Assembly: GCF_918797505.1 (NCBI RefSeq)
Contig: NC_092795.1
Span: 56,580,916-56,644,915 of the forward strand
Reading direction: 5' to 3'
Origin: Bemisia tabaci
Taxonomy: Eukaryota > Arthropoda > Insecta > Hemiptera > Aleyrodidae
DNA: 64,000 nucleotides
Positions within the stretch are counted from its first letter, which is position 1. The number at the start of each line of letters is the position of its first letter. The translations under genes were made by a program, and so were the position numbers. Below the pieces are notes generated by a model. That model was not told the DNA's origin and searched no databases. It worked only from the letters and a program-made list of their open reading frames with translations. This document shows positions 21,796 through 32,695 of this stretch, in pieces.

Positions 21796-22310
21796 GGAGG
21801 AATCGACTTGTTGAATTACACTCTCTGATTAGTCTCTGCGGTTGCATCCTTCCACAGTCGACTTTATCCATTTTTAGTGGCCACAAAATATTGATCCAAG
21901 GGTTGCCGAATAGGCATACATGCACTTTTAGAACGGAAACCTCAATAAAAAGATTTCCTTCAGCATTACATCGACGATTTTTTTTTACTTTTTTCATTGC
22001 AAGCTGAAACAAAGGACCGTGGAACAATGAAACAATGGACTGAACTGGCATAACCGGGAACTGCGCAAGTGAACACGTGTGACTGACGGAGCCTAGACTG
22101 GAAAAGCAAGAATATTGATCCGTCATCACGATGGTTTCATTTTCCCATCGACCGATCACCTTTTCTCGAGTCGTTCGAAAAACAAAGACAGCGCTTGGGA
22201 AACTTTCACATCATCACTTTCATTACCACCCATGCTGTCCATGCGAGTTATGGATTTTGAATAATGAATTAATTCGGCGAAAATGTTGAATACAAATCCC
22301 TAAGTTCTGA

Positions 22311-22592
22311 CAGGGTGTCTAGTTTCTTTTTCGTTCGGAAATCCTGAAGAAATCCTGATTTTTAACTACTAAATCCTGATTTCATAATATTTCAAAATCC
22401 TGGTCAAATCCTGATTTTTTGCGGAGAAAAATCAACGGACGGATAGCGGATACTGAGCGGAAAATAATTTTTCCGACTTTCCTCTCAAATCCTGATTTTA
22501 CGACCGATTTTGCCTAAAATCCTGATGAAATCGGGATTAAATCCTGATAGAATCGGAAAAACCAGATGAATCCAGATGCAAGACGCACCCTA
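22311..22592. mobile_element. MITE family K (CAGGGTGTC clan)
   Basis: Left cagggtgtctagtttctttt; right end degenerate, caagacgcaccctag. The interior repeats aaatcctgat about eight times. Confidence 0.75.
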
Positions 22593-22990
22593 GCACTCGA
22601 GATTACTTTGCGCTGGCAGTTAAAAACATCACACACCAAAAAAAAATTTCTTTAACACTGATTTTACTTTTCATTTTTGGTTAAGACTGGAATGAGTACA
22701 TCTGCAAGTTTAAGGGTGTTGATTCACGTAAAAAGACTATGAACAGGACCATAAACCGTGGGTCCATCCTCCAATCTTCTTATTCTTAGCATACATTTTT
22801 AAGCCGCTAAATGACCACTCCTCGTTTTCTATTCCGCCAATTTTTTTTTCCAATTTCAATTATCTGTAGTAATTTCCTCCCGCCTAAAAAAGGCAAGATC
22901 AACAGGGCAAAGTTTGAGGCGACACTGTTTCTTTACTCCCGGTGTGGAATGACAATGAAGATGCGTAACTGATCGTGAGAGGGTACTCAC

Positions 22991-23118
22991 TAGTAAAGAA
23001 CGTCGTTGGCCTCATGCCGCTCGTAGCGGACATATTTGCAGAGAGAGCGGAGCACCGAGTCGCGGCAAGTGGAGAGCGCCTCCAGCCCCGTGAGTCCATA
23101 GTAGATTATCTGAAGATC
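22991..23118 (-). CDS. Gef26: PDZ-GEF (Rap1 exchange factor) exon 2
   Basis: A 128-nt internal exon with acceptor ttttttgtttcag| and donor |gtgagtacc on the minus strand. It opens in phase 0, encodes 42 residues and leaves TA for a split Tyr codon completed by exon 3. The C-terminal part reads VRYERHEANDVLYY, nearly identical to the conserved VRYERHEANEVLYY block of vertebrate RAPGEF2; the first part (Asp-Leu-Gln, Tyr-Gly, Leu-Glu-Ala-Leu) aligns with the helical segment before the first cyclic-nucleotide-binding-like domain. The region is predicted helical and has no catalytic residues: the Ras-exchanger motif, PDZ, Ras-association and CDC25 domains must lie in exons beyond the window. Confidence is high because motif, splice sites and phase agree. 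Confidence 0.94.
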
Positions 23119-23269
23119 CTGAAACAAAAAATCATCATCAACTCACACACAGAGAAATTTCAACACAAATGTTTGCTTGCAACGCAACGGAAAATAAAAC
23201 ACACAATAACCCTTGACAATTTCAAGAGAACATACCAGCTGGTTTTCTTGAGGAAGTATAGTAAAAGAA

Positions 23270-23434
23270 AAACTCGTGCTAATTTCAGCGAATTTTCTGC
23301 ATAGTACGAAGCAAATCCCTCAAAATTCTCAAAAGGATCTGCAAAAACTTTCTCTCGTAAAAAATCAAATTTCCCAGTTTTTGGCACTAGCTGATGTGGC
23401 TTGGTTCCTTTCTGCTTAGCGCGGCCATTTGAGG
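23270..23434. mobile_element. MITE family V, right-half copy close to exon 2
   Basis: Holds tttggcactagctgatgtgg and cttggttcctttctgc followed by ttagcgcggccatttg. The left arm is missing; the remnant starts about 150 bp upstream of the exon 2 acceptor. Confidence 0.65.
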
Positions 23435-23462
23435 AACAGCTAGGAACTTCCCGGACACCTCT

Positions 23463-23721
23463 CAGGGTTGCTACAGAATTTGGAAAATGAAATTCCCTGA
23501 CATTTCCCTGACACATTTAAGTGAAATTCTCTAGCAATTGAAGTTATGGCAAATGGTTAAGAAGACATAATTGAAAATAGTTTTCAGGCATTTGTGGTTC
23601 GAAACCTCAAATCCATTTTGGAGCGCAAATAAAGGAGATTTTACAAATTTTCCCTCACATTTTCGACATTACCGTTATTTTCCCTGAAATTTCCCGGGTT
23701 TCCCTGACTGTGGCAACCCTG
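23463..23721. mobile_element. MITE family H with 6-bp duplication
   Basis: Left cagggttgctacagaatt, right ctgtggcaaccctg; ttccctgac motifs repeated inside. Flanked by acctct at 23457-23462 and 23722-23727. Confidence 0.88.
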
Positions 23722-24179
23722 ACCTCTGGATCATACCTCGGAGAGTCGGCGTGACAATTTTTTCGCGGAAATAGCCGCGGTGCGCCAACCCGAAACCGGT
23801 GACCTGAATCCTGAACCAGGGCTCGTGACGAGAACGGGTATCGTTTCCACAACTTTCCAGCGTCGCTCCGTCCCGTTCTGCCACGGGTGAGGGACCCGGT
23901 TGATCCGTTAGCTCGACTCGTCTTTCTGAAATCCGACCTTGAGCTTGAGCTGGGGACTAAACTAACCCCCCCCCCCCCCCCCGACAAGCGCGACTTCCGA
24001 CGCCGCGGTTATCAGATTCGAGAGGTAACAAAGAGCGGGCTCTCGTCGGTCTGATTGGCTCTCGTCATGACCTTGAACCGCGGACTTGAACCCGCAACGT
24101 CCGCGAAGTAAAACGTTCCCCTCCCGCGGGACTTATCCCCGAAATTTGCGCATCGCTGTTGATACCGCTCGAGTTGAGA
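23722..24179. other. Intronic stretch, GC-rich
   Basis: C run at about 23967-23982. A perfect B-box-like string on the minus strand (about 24081-24095) lacks the rest of a tRNA. No exon recognised. Confidence 0.4.
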
Positions 24180-24805
24180 GTGAACATGAAAAGGACAAAG
24201 GGGAAAAACAAAACTAAAAGCCCGAGATGTTTCGAATCAAAACTGAGTCATTTTCAGCCGAGAATAAATTAAAAATAAGAAAATATCGATGAAAAAACCT
24301 GCGGGCTGATTGTTGAAAGTGATGGACAAAGAGGACAAAAAGAATATGGAGCGATTCTATTGGTGGAGGTGGGTGGTTGCAATGGACAAAGGACGTAGGT
24401 AATAGACTAACAGCAACCATGAGAGACCCGATAGTAAGTCCACCATTATTTCCCTTGCTCTATAAGTACCACCCATTTCAACCAATAGGATCGCGCCTCA
24501 TATCTTCTTTGTCTATCGTTTGTCTATCGCAATTTCATCAATCAGCTTCCTGAGACCTACATGTCGGTGGTCGAGATCCGAGAAAAACAAACGGATAAAC
24601 TGATTACAGGGACATCGATGCTGGCAACATTGACCAAAAACAACCAAAAATATGTAGGTCTCACGTTTTTCATCGATATTTTTTAATTTTCAATTTATTT
24701 TCGGACTGAAAATGACTCAATTTTGAGTCGAAACGTCTCGGGTTTAGAGTGTTGTATCTTTAGCCTTGTCTCCAGTTTTCCCCTTGTTCTTTCCATGTCA
24801 CCATT
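24180..24805. mobile_element. Element G with about 120-bp inverted ends, interrupted by family F
   Basis: Left aaaactgagtcattttcagc / aatatcgatgaaaaa and right tttttcatcgatatttttta / gaaaatgactcaattttgag are complements running from about 24180 and 24805 inwards. gagacctacat / atgtaggtctc continues the arms on both sides of the family F insertion. A relative lies inside 33811-34211. Confidence 0.75.
24302..24549. mobile_element. MITE family F nested in element G, CTG duplication
   Basis: Left cgggctgattgttgaaagtg; right end caatcagcttc. Flanked by CTG at 24299-24301 and 24550-24552; removing the element and one CTG restores the arm of element G. Confidence 0.82.
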
Positions 24806-24927
24806 GTTACCTTGCAATTTTCAGATTTGTACTGTAGATTAAATTACGAATGAAACAGTCTGAAAAATTTTAGTGAAAGTAGCTCTTACGCCCTGACAGA
24901 ACACCTCCATGAAAACATGATATGAAT

Positions 24928-25253
24928 GGCCAAAGTGCGAAACCACGTATCTCCATTTGCGACGCTGTGGACTTCCTGTCAAACTTCATTTTTTTTTTTT
25001 TTTTTTTTTTTTTTGAAAACTAGTCAACGTGATTTCTCGGAAACTTCCTTCATTTTTCTTCTCTGTTGGCAGACTACCCCGTGTAAATTTGAAGCTAGTG
25101 TGCTTGTTCCTCTTCGAAATGGACGTGTTTATGCCAAAAGAAACTATGTCTCACGCAATACCTACGCACATAGTTCCTTTTGGCAAAAAAGTCCAAATAA
25201 TAATGCAGGAGCAGACATTCGGCGATGGAGATGAATGGTTTCGAACTTTGGCC
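24928..25253. mobile_element. MITE family W, interrupted by family A
   Basis: Ends ggccaaagtgcgaaaccacg and aatggtttcgaactttggcc. A run of about 24 T follows aaacttcatt. The family A element at 25120-25195 sits in its right half. Copies at 37776-38022 and 49620-49880. Confidence 0.78.
25120..25195. mobile_element. MITE family A, short subfamily, nested in family W
   Basis: Ends tggacgtgtttatgccaaaa and ttttggcaaaaaagtcca with a short loop. Flanked by AA at 25118-25119 and 25196-25197. Confidence 0.8.
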
Positions 25254-26448
25254 ATCGATGTCGTTTATTTCGGCAAGTGCTTCTTCTGGTGCGCAATAAA
25301 ACGTCGTTCCAACACCTAAACCTTTGCGCCCGAAGATTTAGGATGCCGACACCCAGCAACAAAAGGCGCGAACGCTCGGCGCGGGTCGAAAGTTCAGATC
25401 GAAAAGGCTAGGAGTTAGAGAGAAACTTCATTACAAACGCATTCGGGTCCGGGAAACAAAAGCGGCAATCAATCAAGAGCGAAGTGACGCAACAGAAGAA
25501 TAATGAATGGAACAACGGCGCGAATGCGAATGCATAAAGCTCCCTCGCTCGGAAACTTGTTGACATTGCCCGTTACAAAACATCGCGAAACACGGGGCAA
25601 AGCTCGGATTCGAGACGGTCGCGAGCTCTGTCGGAGCGCCGGAGAACGCCTCGCGAGAGACGCGAGCTGGGATCTGAACAGCGGGCGCACTCTCGCGGGG
25701 AGAACAAGGTACTGCGGATGTAAACACTGCGGAGAGTGCTGCTCTCTGCCGTGGGTTTCTTGATCTGATTGAATGTTGCGTCACAGTAGCCGGCTGCGGG
25801 AACCTGTGGATCTGAGAGGGGAAACGCGCGAGATACACGTTCCTATGAAAATTCAGTGCAAGAAATTATTACCGTAAAAAATACAAAATAATCTCCGATT
25901 TTGTGATGTTAAACTGCATTTGACTGCGAGGACTACTTTCTTACTTCCGCGTTCAAGTCTCTAAGAATATTTACATTGTCTCTGACCGAAACAACCGATA
26001 CGATTCAAATGTGTTTCGTCAAAATTGGAAGTCCACAGAGTGATAACTCTCGTTTGGCCGCGTCGACTACTTTCTTAGTCTGCGTTCAAGTCTTAACTGA
26101 AATTTCACAGCTTTCAAGTTTTTCAGGGCGTGAAGGACATTCCACGGACGTTTTTGTGCTTCCATGCCAAAAGAGGCAAGGAGGGGTTGTTGAATAATAA
26201 GGACATCTTCAATTAGTTGTGGTAGTGCCTAAATAAATTAGGTTACGGACCCAAATGTTGCAATACTACCCCAACTGAGTTGCGGTGCTGTATCGCAATT
26301 AATTGCAAATGCCCATATGATTAAAAAACTCGAGGTAGTGCCACAGTTTCAGGGGATAACCCGTGACATATTTTGTTTTCTTGTCATAGCCTTAGCACTA
26401 CTGCCGATTTAAAAACAACAATTTTTTACAAGCAAATTATGAACTGGC
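25254..26448. other. Intronic stretch, CpG-rich at 25470-25840
   Basis: Open frames on both strands in the CpG-rich part; none matches a family and no splice pair was trusted. The remainder is AT-rich. Confidence 0.4.
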
Positions 26449-26662
26449 GCACAGTGGATCGAGTCAAAATTCGGAAACTTTCGTCAACTCCGACCACACG
26501 AACTTTTGAGGTTCTAAAAGTGGTTCCATTGGTTTTATAGTGATATTTTCTTCTAAAAGTACACTTTAAAATATAAAATGGGACAAATTAAACATCAAAA
26601 TTTGCAGTTTTAGTTGAAAATTTCATGTCCGACCTCATCCATTACTTTGTTCCACTGTACGG
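26449..26662. mobile_element. MITE family E, diverged copy
   Basis: Left cgcacagtggatcgagtcaa; right tgttccactgtac is decayed. Interior ttgaggttctaaaagtggtt and aaatttgcagttttagttga match the family. Confidence 0.7.
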
Positions 26663-27175
26663 CGTGAAATGTAAACCGGCTTCACCTTCGATATTTCCAA
26701 CAATGTGAGCAATGTAAGAGCACCAAAGTTTTTTCTTCGTGAGCTGTTGGCGCAACAACACCAACCTTCCTCCTCCTCTTCTTTGTACACTTAGGTTTAT
26801 CTTGTTTCTAGGAGTTGGATGATGATGCGATAATCCGTACATGCTGGCTACAAAGCGAAAAAAGGCATGTTCTCGATGTCTGATCCCATCGAGCACGTCT
26901 TGAACAGACGGCGCACGCAATGAGCACGGCTTCATTTCCGAAACCGCTTGCAGTTATGACGGGTCACGCAATTTTCGTTCTGCGAAGCTGCCCTGAGTGC
27001 CCGATCCTCTATCCGGTGTGAAGGAAAGCGTGAAGTCCAGGCTTCTCTTTGTTTTTGATCTTTTCGCAGTCGACATTCACCTCCTTTGTCCCGGTTTCGA
27101 GTGGAACCTTCCGTGAAAGACTTAATCCTCCGATTCTTTAACTATAATTTATCGCATTTATCGCACCGTTCCCCA
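26663..27175. other. Intronic stretch with a minus-strand open frame
   Basis: A 97-codon minus frame (26642-26935) runs partly into the family E copy; its first 43 codons are outside the repeat but resemble nothing I know. No splice evidence. Confidence 0.25.
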
Positions 27176-27403
27176 CACTGGAAAAAAAAACACATTGGAT
27201 CTAGAGTCCGGACTCTTAAAAACATCGACAAGAAAAAGTAATCTTGATTCAATCAGAATCTAGCTTAAATCAAGAACCAAGCATCTTAATTTAAGCCGAT
27301 TTCGTTTTGATTCAAGCAAAAATTCGATTGAATAAAGAGTATTTTTTCTTGTCAATGTTTTCAAGAGTCTGGACTCTAGATCCAATGTGTTTTCTTTCCA
27401 GTG
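27176..27403. mobile_element. Palindromic MITE family C, best-preserved copy, 2-bp duplication
   Basis: Starts cactggaaaaaaaaacacat and ends atgtgttttctttccagtg. Arms contain tctagagtccggactcttaa and its near complement. Flanked by CA at 27174-27175 and 27404-27405. Confidence 0.88.
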
Positions 27404-27955
27404 CAGATGAAAGAGCTTTACTACAAATCTGCGTTACGAAAAGTCCGATCGTGGATTATTTTGCTGAGTAATAAAAGCGAAAAATACATTTAAACACGCG
27501 TATTTTTTTGATATCTTTACGTTTACTTGCTTTTCCACGGATAAGATAAAAGCTTGTCAAAGAGATAATCTCTGAGCTCGGGTCACAAGGGAGATAGGTT
27601 TTTTCCGATTGCAAGATCGTCATAACGTCTTCATCTAAAAATTCCAACTTTTTGTCGACTATTTCTGCTTTTCCCTGACTCCAAAATGTTCCATTCCCCC
27701 GACTTTCCCTGACCATCGAACAAAATGTTCTCTCGTTTTTTTAAATTCGCTGACTGTCGCTAAACTTAGGGCAAAATTTCCTAGTTGAGAGATCGAATTA
27801 TGGAAAAAGGCATTCAGTAGCTGGTTTAAAATAAACAGAATGTGTGAACAGTTGGAGGATCAGTGATTAATAGGTGTGTCCGATATCTCCTGACTTTTTC
27901 CACCAATTTTCTGACTTTCCGTTATTTTACAGACCGCCGGCAACCATGCGATAGT
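27404..27955. other. Intronic stretch without recognised features
   Basis: AT-rich; ccctgac strings at 27670-27715 suggest an old family H remnant. Confidence 0.35.
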
Positions 27956-28227
27956 CAGGGTTGAAATTCCCTGACATTTCCCTGATTTCCTTGACACATT
28001 TTGGCGAAATTCCCTGACAATTGAAGATATGACAAATGGCTGAGTAGACATAAATGAAAATAGTTTTTAGGCAAAATTTGTAGTTCGAAACCTCAAACCC
28101 ATTTTAGAAAGCAAATAAAGAAGATTTAACAAATTTTCCCGGACGTTTTCGACATTTTCCCTGACATTTCCCAGTTTTCCCTGACATTTCCCGATTTGGC
28201 CGATTTTCCCTGACTGTGGCAACTCTG
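27956..28227. mobile_element. MITE family H with 6-bp duplication
   Basis: Left cagggttgaaattccctgac (part of the terminus deleted), right ctgtggcaactctg. Flanked by gatagt at 27950-27955 and 28228-28233. Confidence 0.88.
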
Positions 28228-28579
28228 GATAGTCCACGTACTTAATAAAAAAAGTGTAATAGCCACTGACATTAATTCATCGGAGCAACAAGACACGGCG
28301 TCGAAGGATCAGCGCGAAGGAAATCAGATGGACCCGGGCGCGACGGAGCCGACGCCAAAAGCTGAGAGCTCCTCGGTGTGGCGCGCCGAGTGCGAGTGCA
28401 GGGGAAACTGGTCACTCCTATAATTGCAGTGAGCATACACAGTGATATAAAAGCCCCGGGCAATTAGCAGCCCTAATGAGCGTGTAAAAGAGGATTTGAT
28501 GGAGCAGGGGGCAGACTGGTCCTCGACGGACCACGCGCCGCAGCCGACCGGATAAATGCCTCTTCTCCGACAGACACAT

Positions 28580-28703
28580 CGTCTGGATCCTTTCTAGTAA
28601 GGTCATGTCTGTATTTCCACATGAGCCGTGGAAAGCATCGAGTTATATGGACAACAAGCCTCATGTGGTAATCCAGATACGTCCTTACGTCTGAGGAGCC
28701 ACG
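28580..28703. mobile_element. MITE family D, diverged copy
   Basis: Contains ccacatgagcc, aaagcat.gagttatatgg and the right end cgtccttacgtctgaggagc. The left end is decayed. Confidence 0.6.
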
Positions 28704-28969
28704 GTATCGGAATGCCGAAGCGGTTTGGACCGAGTTTAACAAGCGAGCACGAAGTCGCATTTTGGGGAAGAAAAATAATCGGGAAGTATTGAAATCATCT
28801 GGGCGTTCATTTCCTCCAGTCTAGAAATAATATTATGAAAGTAAAAATAGCCGTTAAACTATGTCTTTAACTGTAAGTCTTATCGAGGAGAAAGACTCGA
28901 AGTCAAAACTCTTTTCTCGGTTCAGCGTTGTTGTTGGAGCAGTGTTCGAAACTCTTACAACTCAAAAAT

Positions 28970-29069
28970 TGGGAGGAAAATACTCATAGGTTGACTATGA
29001 AATTTTCGTTTTATCAAAAGAAATTTGGTAACGGCTGAAGGTTCATACAGCGTTTTTCCTCAGCACGAC
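28970..29069. mobile_element. MITE family B, right-end fragment
   Basis: aaaagaaatttggtaacggc and acagcgtttttcctcagcac match family B's right arm. It immediately precedes element R. Confidence 0.6.
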
Positions 29070-29077
29070 AGTATAGT

Positions 29078-29402
29078 ATAGAGTCCCTTTACACTGAGAG
29101 TCAAGACAATGCGAATCCATTTCTGATTGGTTAACCGGATTTTAGGCCTTCACAGTGTCACAAACAGGAATAAAGATTACATTTTCACCAATTGCAAAGA
29201 TTATAATCTGGAATGGACCGAGGAATTTCGGGTTCGACAAGGAACAAACGGAATGAGAGAAGGAACGGAGAAAGGAATTTGAGAATGAGCCGATCAAAGA
29301 ATGATCAAAGATTACGAAAAACGTTCAATTTGTGTAATCTTTATTCCCGTTTGTGACTCCATGAGGGGTGTTGTCTTGACTCTCAGTATAAAGGGACTCT
29401 AT
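29078..29402. mobile_element. Element R with 6-bp duplication
   Basis: Inverted ends atagagtccctttacactga and tcagtataaagggactctat followed inwards by gagtcaagacaa / ttgtcttgactc. Flanked by tatagt at 29072-29077 and 29403-29408. A second, interrupted copy begins near 35876. Confidence 0.8.
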
Positions 29403-29708
29403 TATAGTATAGTACAACGATGCCCGTTTGTAGATGAGCCGGCACGGGCATGGCGATCGGCGTGTTGATCGCGGTCCATGCGTGGCCGAAGCGCGGACCG
29501 GACCGAGGACTGGCCTTCCACTTCCCTCTTCCACCTGATCATCATCGTCGAGAGAAGGGGCGTCTCCGCCCTCTCATTTTCGCCGATTCCACGCCTCGCG
29601 CCACGCACTAATCCACTAATCAGACCCATTAACTCACCCTCCCACGTTGCCCACTCCACACTCTCGGTACATGAGAAAAAAAACTTGGAAACTTATTCCT
29701 CAAGGGTA

Positions 29709-30106
29709 GCTTAGAGTACCTGTATGGGGAGAGTATGGACAGATGTGAAGCTCCGAAAATCCATCAGGCCTTCACCGATGCCTCCGCGAATAAAGTTAGG
29801 GCCCAGAAATGCAGCCAACCTATGAATTTCAATTATCCAGAGCGCTTTACTAATACAATTGTTACGAACCATCGTTTATAAAGCACGTATTTGACTTACT
29901 TTTTGCATAAATTTACTCATTTTTGCGGAAGAACGCTCATTTATGTACATTCTTAGCCATCTTGGTTAGAATTGGAATCTGCAGACTGGCAGTGAAATTT
30001 TGTGCGTTAGAAGTTGGTTAGAAGGGCCAAGGGTGGCTGCACTTTTGGGCCCTACGCCCTCCATGAAGCGATCTGTCCATACTCTCCCCATACAGGTACT
30101 CTAGGG
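29709..30106. mobile_element. Element CC with about 35-bp inverted ends
   Basis: Left agagtacctgtatggggaga, right tctccccatacaggtactct, continuing as gtatggacagat / atctgtccatac. A diverged relative lies at 62213-62643. Confidence 0.8.
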
Positions 30107-30399
30107 TCGCTAGCACACTGGAGATACAGTCAATGGACCACTGGACAAAATATGAGAAGAGACTCTTCCTCGCGTAGAATCGAATGTTTTATAAATATAT
30201 CTAAAAACAGAGTCAAAATAATACCAGCAAAATCGCCACTGAACGAGAGGAACTAGCAGCGTAGACTGGAGCAGGTAGAAAGGACCCCTTGCAAAATGAA
30301 CCGACTGCGCTGCAAGCATCTAGGCGACCGCTTTATCGCCCTTGCTCGCCTAATCTTTAGACACGAAAGAGTGAGTATTCTGCCATACTTGTGGGACAT

Positions 30400-30443
30400 C
30401 GTGGATACTCCGTGGATACTCCGTGGATACTCTGTGGATACAG
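30400..30443. repeat. 11-bp tandem repeat
   Basis: Four consecutive units of cgtggatactc, the last one changed (tgtggatacag). Confidence 0.9.
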
Positions 30444-30679
30444 GGATGATGTGTTCAAAACAGCGATCGGCCGCCAATGTTTCGAGCCGAGGCGACCGCT
30501 TTACTTTACCTGCTGCCCTAATACTTGGTTTGACTTGTGAGGACTTCTAAGGGAGAGAGAGAGTCTTGTCGTGTTTAAAACGTCCCGTTCCGAAAGAGTC
30601 CCAAGCCGCAACGTTCCGGTTTCCACATGCATGCTCCTGGATACTCTGCACTTTATGGGTGATATTACTGGCGTTTGAG

Positions 30680-30740
30680 TTTAGCAGAGATTCCTTCTTG
30701 GCTCGGAAGGTTAGGGTTGACAAAAATCCTGCCGCAGATC
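30680..30740. mobile_element. Element AA, left terminal repeat
   Basis: ttagcagagattccttcttg and gttgacaaaaatcctgccg match, inverted, the right end of the palindrome at 31964-32150 (cggcaggatttttgtcatcc; ggaatctctgctgaa). It may be a solo end or the left end of a 1.47-kb element ending at 32150. Confidence 0.6.
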
Positions 30741-30860
30741 ATCAGTAAGCAAGAGCGTGTCACCGATGCGTCTCTACTCTCCAACCTACTCTCAGCTCTA
30801 GTGGAGAAAGAAAGAACTTTATTTGCCTTATGAACTGGTAAATTCGCCGCATATTTCAGT

Positions 30861-30930
30861 TACCGGCGTAGTCTGATGGGTGAGCGCTCGCCTCATGATC
30901 GGAGGGTTCGCGGTTCGCGCCCCGTGGGCT
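30861..30930 (+). ncRNA. tRNA-like SINE head
   Basis: An A-box-like string tagtctgatggg (30869-30880) and a B-box-like string ggttcgcgccc (30912-30922) are spaced as in RNA polymerase III promoters. A cctc/gagg stem with a seven-base loop sits between them. The T stem and acceptor stem are imperfect, so this is read as a tRNA-derived SINE head, not a functional tRNA gene. The SINE's 3' end was not defined. Confidence 0.5.
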
Positions 30931-31106
30931 AAAAATTTTAATGCCTTGGTCATATTTATAAATGCCGCGTAGGGCATCGAAGGGTTATTTTTTCCAAAAA
31001 ATAATAGTGAGGGTTGCATTTTGATTGAAACGTAATTGAAAAGGGCTCCTCTTGCTTCAAAGAAACTTCTGGATCCAAGGTCCAGGGTCCTTGTATAAGG
31101 GTATAC

Positions 31107-31837
31107 AGGGGCCGTCCAATAAACTTGTTTTTTCTTGGAGGAAAAAGCAGACGCCAGACAGAAATTAATGTAACATAGTGTTCAGTTAACATCCTTTAGT
31201 ATAAATTACGTAAGACCTTTTCCCCATTTTTGGACCCCCATACTTTCTCCTTGTGCAGCACCGTAAGGCATCCCTTAACCCCCCCCCCTCTCTAAAAATT
31301 ACGTAAGTCTCGACTAGCCCCCCCCCCCTTTTTTTTCAGTTATCGTAGATCGAAGCATGACGTTTCCCGTTAGAAAAAAATGAAATTTTTAAGCCACAAT
31401 TTGTTTAAGTGAAACTAAATTTCTGGAGTAAGTTCACAGGAAAGATTCATGATATAATTAGTTTAATAAACAAAAATATGGAGCAAAATTGAAGATTTTT
31501 TTGGCCTTGGGAGTAAATAGTTAAAAGTATAAAGTTGACGTAAGGATGAAGTCACTACTCATCATCGTGAGAATGAGTGGAGAAATGGGAATCAAGAGAA
31601 ATGATAGGGCATGGTTCGATCGGCCAGCAATCGGTGGTTTCCTGATTTCCTCTATTTCATCTTGAATTTTATTATTAACCTGACGAAAAATGGATTTTTG
31701 CATTTTCTTGAAATATAGGCTAAAAAGTTGACGTAAGGCTCAGCCGTGCCCTCTCCTCCCCCCTCGTAAGGCACCGAAAGGCTGTTATAGATCCTCCCCT
31801 CCCCATGAGAGCCTTAAGTAATTTATGGACGGCCCCT
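31107..31837. mobile_element. Element Z with AGGGGCCGTCC ends and reiterated ACGTAAG motif
   Basis: Left aggggccgtcc, right ggacggcccct; right subterminal taagtaatttatggac pairs with ataaattacgtaag at 31203, about 85 bp inside the left end, so the left arm looks split by an insertion. acgtaag recurs at about 31208, 31300, 31538 and 31730. C runs at 31280-31288 and 31318-31329. Confidence 0.65.
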
Positions 31838-31963
31838 TATTTGTATTTTTTGTATTCCTTATGGTCTTTATTAATTAAAATTCCTAATCATATAGATAAT
31901 AGAAGAGAAATCACGCAGATTTTCCTTTAAAAAAAAAGGGCGTTTAATTTGGTTTGAATTTAA

Positions 31964-32150
31964 AAGATTCCTGCTTGGCCCGAAAGGCGAGGGTTGACAA
32001 AAATCCTGCGGCGCGTGGGGAGTGCAGTGAGTCTGCAGAAAGGAAACATCGATGCTCCCGATTGCGCACCAGACAGTTTACGATGGAAATTCGGCAGGAT
32101 TTTTGTCATCCCTACCTTCCGAGCTCAAGGAAGGAATCTCTGCTGAACAG
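31964..32150. mobile_element. Element AA, palindromic copy
   Basis: Left agattcctgcttggcccgaa / gggttgacaaaaatcctgc; right gcaggatttttgtcatccc / aaggaaggaatctctgctga. Confidence 0.7.
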
Positions 32151-32449
32151 TCGACTCGATATTACTTTCAATTGTTGTTGTCTTAGTGACTTTTCTTCAT
32201 GATTTCTTGATTTATACGATGCAATAATAATGATATATAAAACAAAACATTCCTTCGCGCTGAAAAAAATCCGGGATCGACATCCAGAACTCTGATAGTG
32301 CTCACGTACGTGAAAATACAGTCGCCCTTCGATAATTCGAAATCCAAGGGACAAAATAATTAAGTTAGAATTATGGAGGTTCAATTAGATAGGATTATGA
32401 CTTCCGACATGGGTACACTTTTTTGCAATCATTGAAGCGACAAGTATGC

Positions 32450-32695
32450 AATTTCTCCAGAGGTTTCATAAAAAAAGTGAAAAATTACACGTTTTTAATC
32501 ACAATATTGCGACAAACATACGATTTTTTCAGCGGTTCAGTAGGATCATAAAATATTGTGCGTTATTCACCTCAATATTGCGACAAATACGCGATTTATC
32601 TAACTGCTTTATAGGAACAAAGAAAATTACGCGTTCTTCATTGCTTCAGCGGTTTTGTGAACACATACAAAATTTCGTATTTACTTATCCCAATG
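32450..32695. repeat. Degenerate tandem repeat of about 73 bp
   Basis: caatattgcgacaaa occurs at about 32500 and 32573; partial units flank these (attacacgtttttaatcaca; aaattacgcgttcttcattg). acttatcccaatg recurs on both sides of the palindrome at 32696-32840, indicating that the array continues past it. Confidence 0.65.

Larger units (their letters stand above)
20636..22990 (-). other. Gef26: Gef26 intron 2 (2355 bp)
   Basis: Bounded by gtgagtacc at the 5' side and tttttgttacag at the 3' side on the minus strand. Phase 2 intron. Contains an (AAAT)n microsatellite and three MITEs: Q3, X and K. Confidence 0.85.

Noticed and set aside
24081..24095. Perfect B-box-like string on the minus strand
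   Set aside because: No A box, anticodon arm or acceptor stem at the right spacing; a lone match is expected by chance.
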